Shown: piece after piece, positions 63,249 to 64,000 of the stretch
How positions within the stretch are numbered: position 1 is the first letter of the stretch
Layout: each line of letters starts with the position of its first letter
From: Puia sp.
GTDB lineage: Bacteria > Bacteroidota > Bacteroidia > Chitinophagales > Chitinophagaceae
Assembly: GCA_031292515.1 (NCBI GenBank)
Contig: JARLGZ010000122.1
Coordinates: 1-64,000, forward strand
DNA length: 64,000 nucleotides
Direction of reading: 5' to 3'
Made by a program: the position numbers and the translations under genes
The notes under the pieces: model-generated
Seen by the model: only the letters and a program-made list of their open reading frames with translations
Told to the model about the DNA's origin: nothing
The model's database searches: none

Positions 63249-63680
63249 TTATGCTTTTATATTGATGATCAGTTGGTCTCTTGTAAGTGTGGTGGTATAG
63301 GATTGTAAGGGGTGTTCGGCGGGGCCTTTTGTCACGCGGCCGTCCTTGTCGAACTGGCTGCCGTGCAGTGTGCAACCATACCCGGAACCGGAGGGTGTGA
63401 GCTGGTTGTCCTGGTGCGTACACTTTAGCAGCAGCGCTTCATACGAGGCATCCTCTTTTTTGCGGACGGCTATATCGTAATACCAGCCTTTGGGCCGGAC
63501 GATCTGGAAACCGGAGGAGCCCAAAGCGGTCAGGGGGAGCTGTATCTCACCATTGATGACTTCTGTTTTGAAGACGGGAAATGCCGGGCTGCAGGAGGCG
63601 GCGAGCCGCGATAAAAGAAGGCCGGAAGCGGCCAGCAGGCAACCATTGCAGGATGACTTGATAAAGGCTCTACGTTCCAT
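63249..63680 (-). CDS. Rieske [2Fe-2S] protein (exported)
   Basis: 143 residues. N-terminal export signal with RRAFIKSSCNGCLLAASGLL, similar to a Tat signal (RR pair) and with a possible lipobox Cys30 (LAASCSP). Rieske cluster ligands: CTHQDNQ (Cys87, His89) and CTLHGSQF (Cys103, His106), followed by GRVTKGPAEHPLQSY. Small Rieske proteins of this kind carry electrons; here the partner could be the di-heme protein two genes downstream. Confidence 0.92.
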   Translation of the reverse strand: MERRAFIKSSCNGCLLAASGLLLSRLAASCSPAFPVFKTEVINGEIQLPLTALGSSGFQIVRPKGWYYDIAVRKKEDASYEALLLKCTHQDNQLTPSGSGYGCTLHGSQFDKDGRVTKGPAEHPLQSYTTTLTRDQLIINIKA

Positions 63681-63691
63681 GTGCTGTAATT

Positions 63692-64000
63692 TTAAAATGA
63701 ATAGGCGATGCCGAGGCTTAGCAGCTGGTCGTTTTGTGCATAGGGCAGCGCGTTCGGCGGCGGATTGATGACCAATGCCGGGTTTTGAGGGCCTGTATGA
63801 ACCAGCCGGATATCGGCCTTGATGGCGACATTCGGCAGCGGCAGGTAGCCGATCCCTGCGATGATATGCGTTTGTTTCAGGGTGCCGTCATAGATGCCAT
63901 CGGGCGCCGCCGGGACGGACGAGTTCATATTTAATATTTCCGCCCTTGCGAAGGTGATGAATTGGCCGGCGCCGGGTTTTCTGTGCAGCCAGTCGTAGCC
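63692..64000 (-). CDS. Outer-membrane beta-barrel protein, C-terminal part
   Basis: Frame open from the right window edge to the stop at 63692 (102 residues). It shows alternating strands (FITFARAEILNM, HIIAGIGYLPLPNVAIKADI) and ends in LLSLGIAYSF with terminal Phe, typical of outer-membrane barrels. The N-terminus lies outside. 11 bp upstream of the Rieske gene, so first seen gene of the imelysin operon. Confidence 0.75.
   Translation of the reverse strand, partial: GYDWLHRKPGAGQFITFARAEILNMNSSVPAAPDGIYDGTLKQTHIIAGIGYLPLPNVAIKADIRLVHTGPQNPALVINPPPNALPYAQNDQLLSLGIAYSF

Overview
The window looks like the chromosome of a Bacteroidota member, most likely Chitinophagaceae. Evidence: TAnnTTTG-type -7 promoter boxes (clear ones before efp and mdh); tandem DUF1573 genes; a fused E1 alpha/beta 2-oxoacid dehydrogenase; M56/BlaI regulators carrying TonB-plug-like tails; TonB-dependent receptors; DUF2807 proteins; an imelysin/di-heme oxidoreductase cluster; and Rhs proteins of the secreted Bacteroidota type. 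No species can be assigned from sequence reading alone.

Layout. 1-2900: mobile-element debris (IS110 transposase cut by the window edge, the C-terminal half of an IS4-like transposase, the C-terminal half of a large serine recombinase) beside tRNA-Met(CAU). 3.8-28.9 kb: ordinary core genome. It holds an aminotransferase, two DUF1573 proteins, fused E1, YebC, APC permease, dicarboxylate/amino-acid symporter, DedA, MFS, glycosyltransferase 9, mdh, a thioredoxin-like protein, a BlaI + two-M56 regulatory operon with a double operator, efp, accB-accC, ispH and a GH13 amylase whose end overlaps tRNA-Arg(ACG). 29.0-48.9 kb: an accessory block bounded on the left by the amylase 3' end plus tRNA-Arg and on the right by a diverged remnant of an amylase 3' end with tRNA-5'-like bases. 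49.0-64.0 kb: core again. It holds DegP/Q, LuxC-type acyl-CoA reductase, ferredoxin, Ddl, a PASTA protein, rhodanese, a TPP-riboswitch-controlled TonB receptor, three DUF2807 paralogues, and an imelysin / di-heme oxidoreductase / Rieske / outer-membrane cluster cut by the right edge.

The most interesting part is the minus-strand operon 47287-34371 inside the accessory block. In order it encodes a coiled-coil plus outer-membrane-barrel protein, a 1287-residue secreted Rhs-like protein, a 222-residue secreted protein homologous to the toxin's own N-terminus, a 2024-residue Ig-like/Rhs protein with a C-terminal tail resembling polymorphic toxin type 44, and a small putative lipoprotein in the immunity position. 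I read it as a self-contained toxin delivery and immunity locus with its own surface apparatus; the barrel and the stand-alone N-terminal copy are the parts whose roles seem undescribed. The surrounding accessory genes (a cyclase-fold protein with an internal stop, a GNAT, an excisionase-like HTH, frameshifted and truncated genes) show active gain and decay.

All calls come from reading the sequence and family knowledge; no database search was run.
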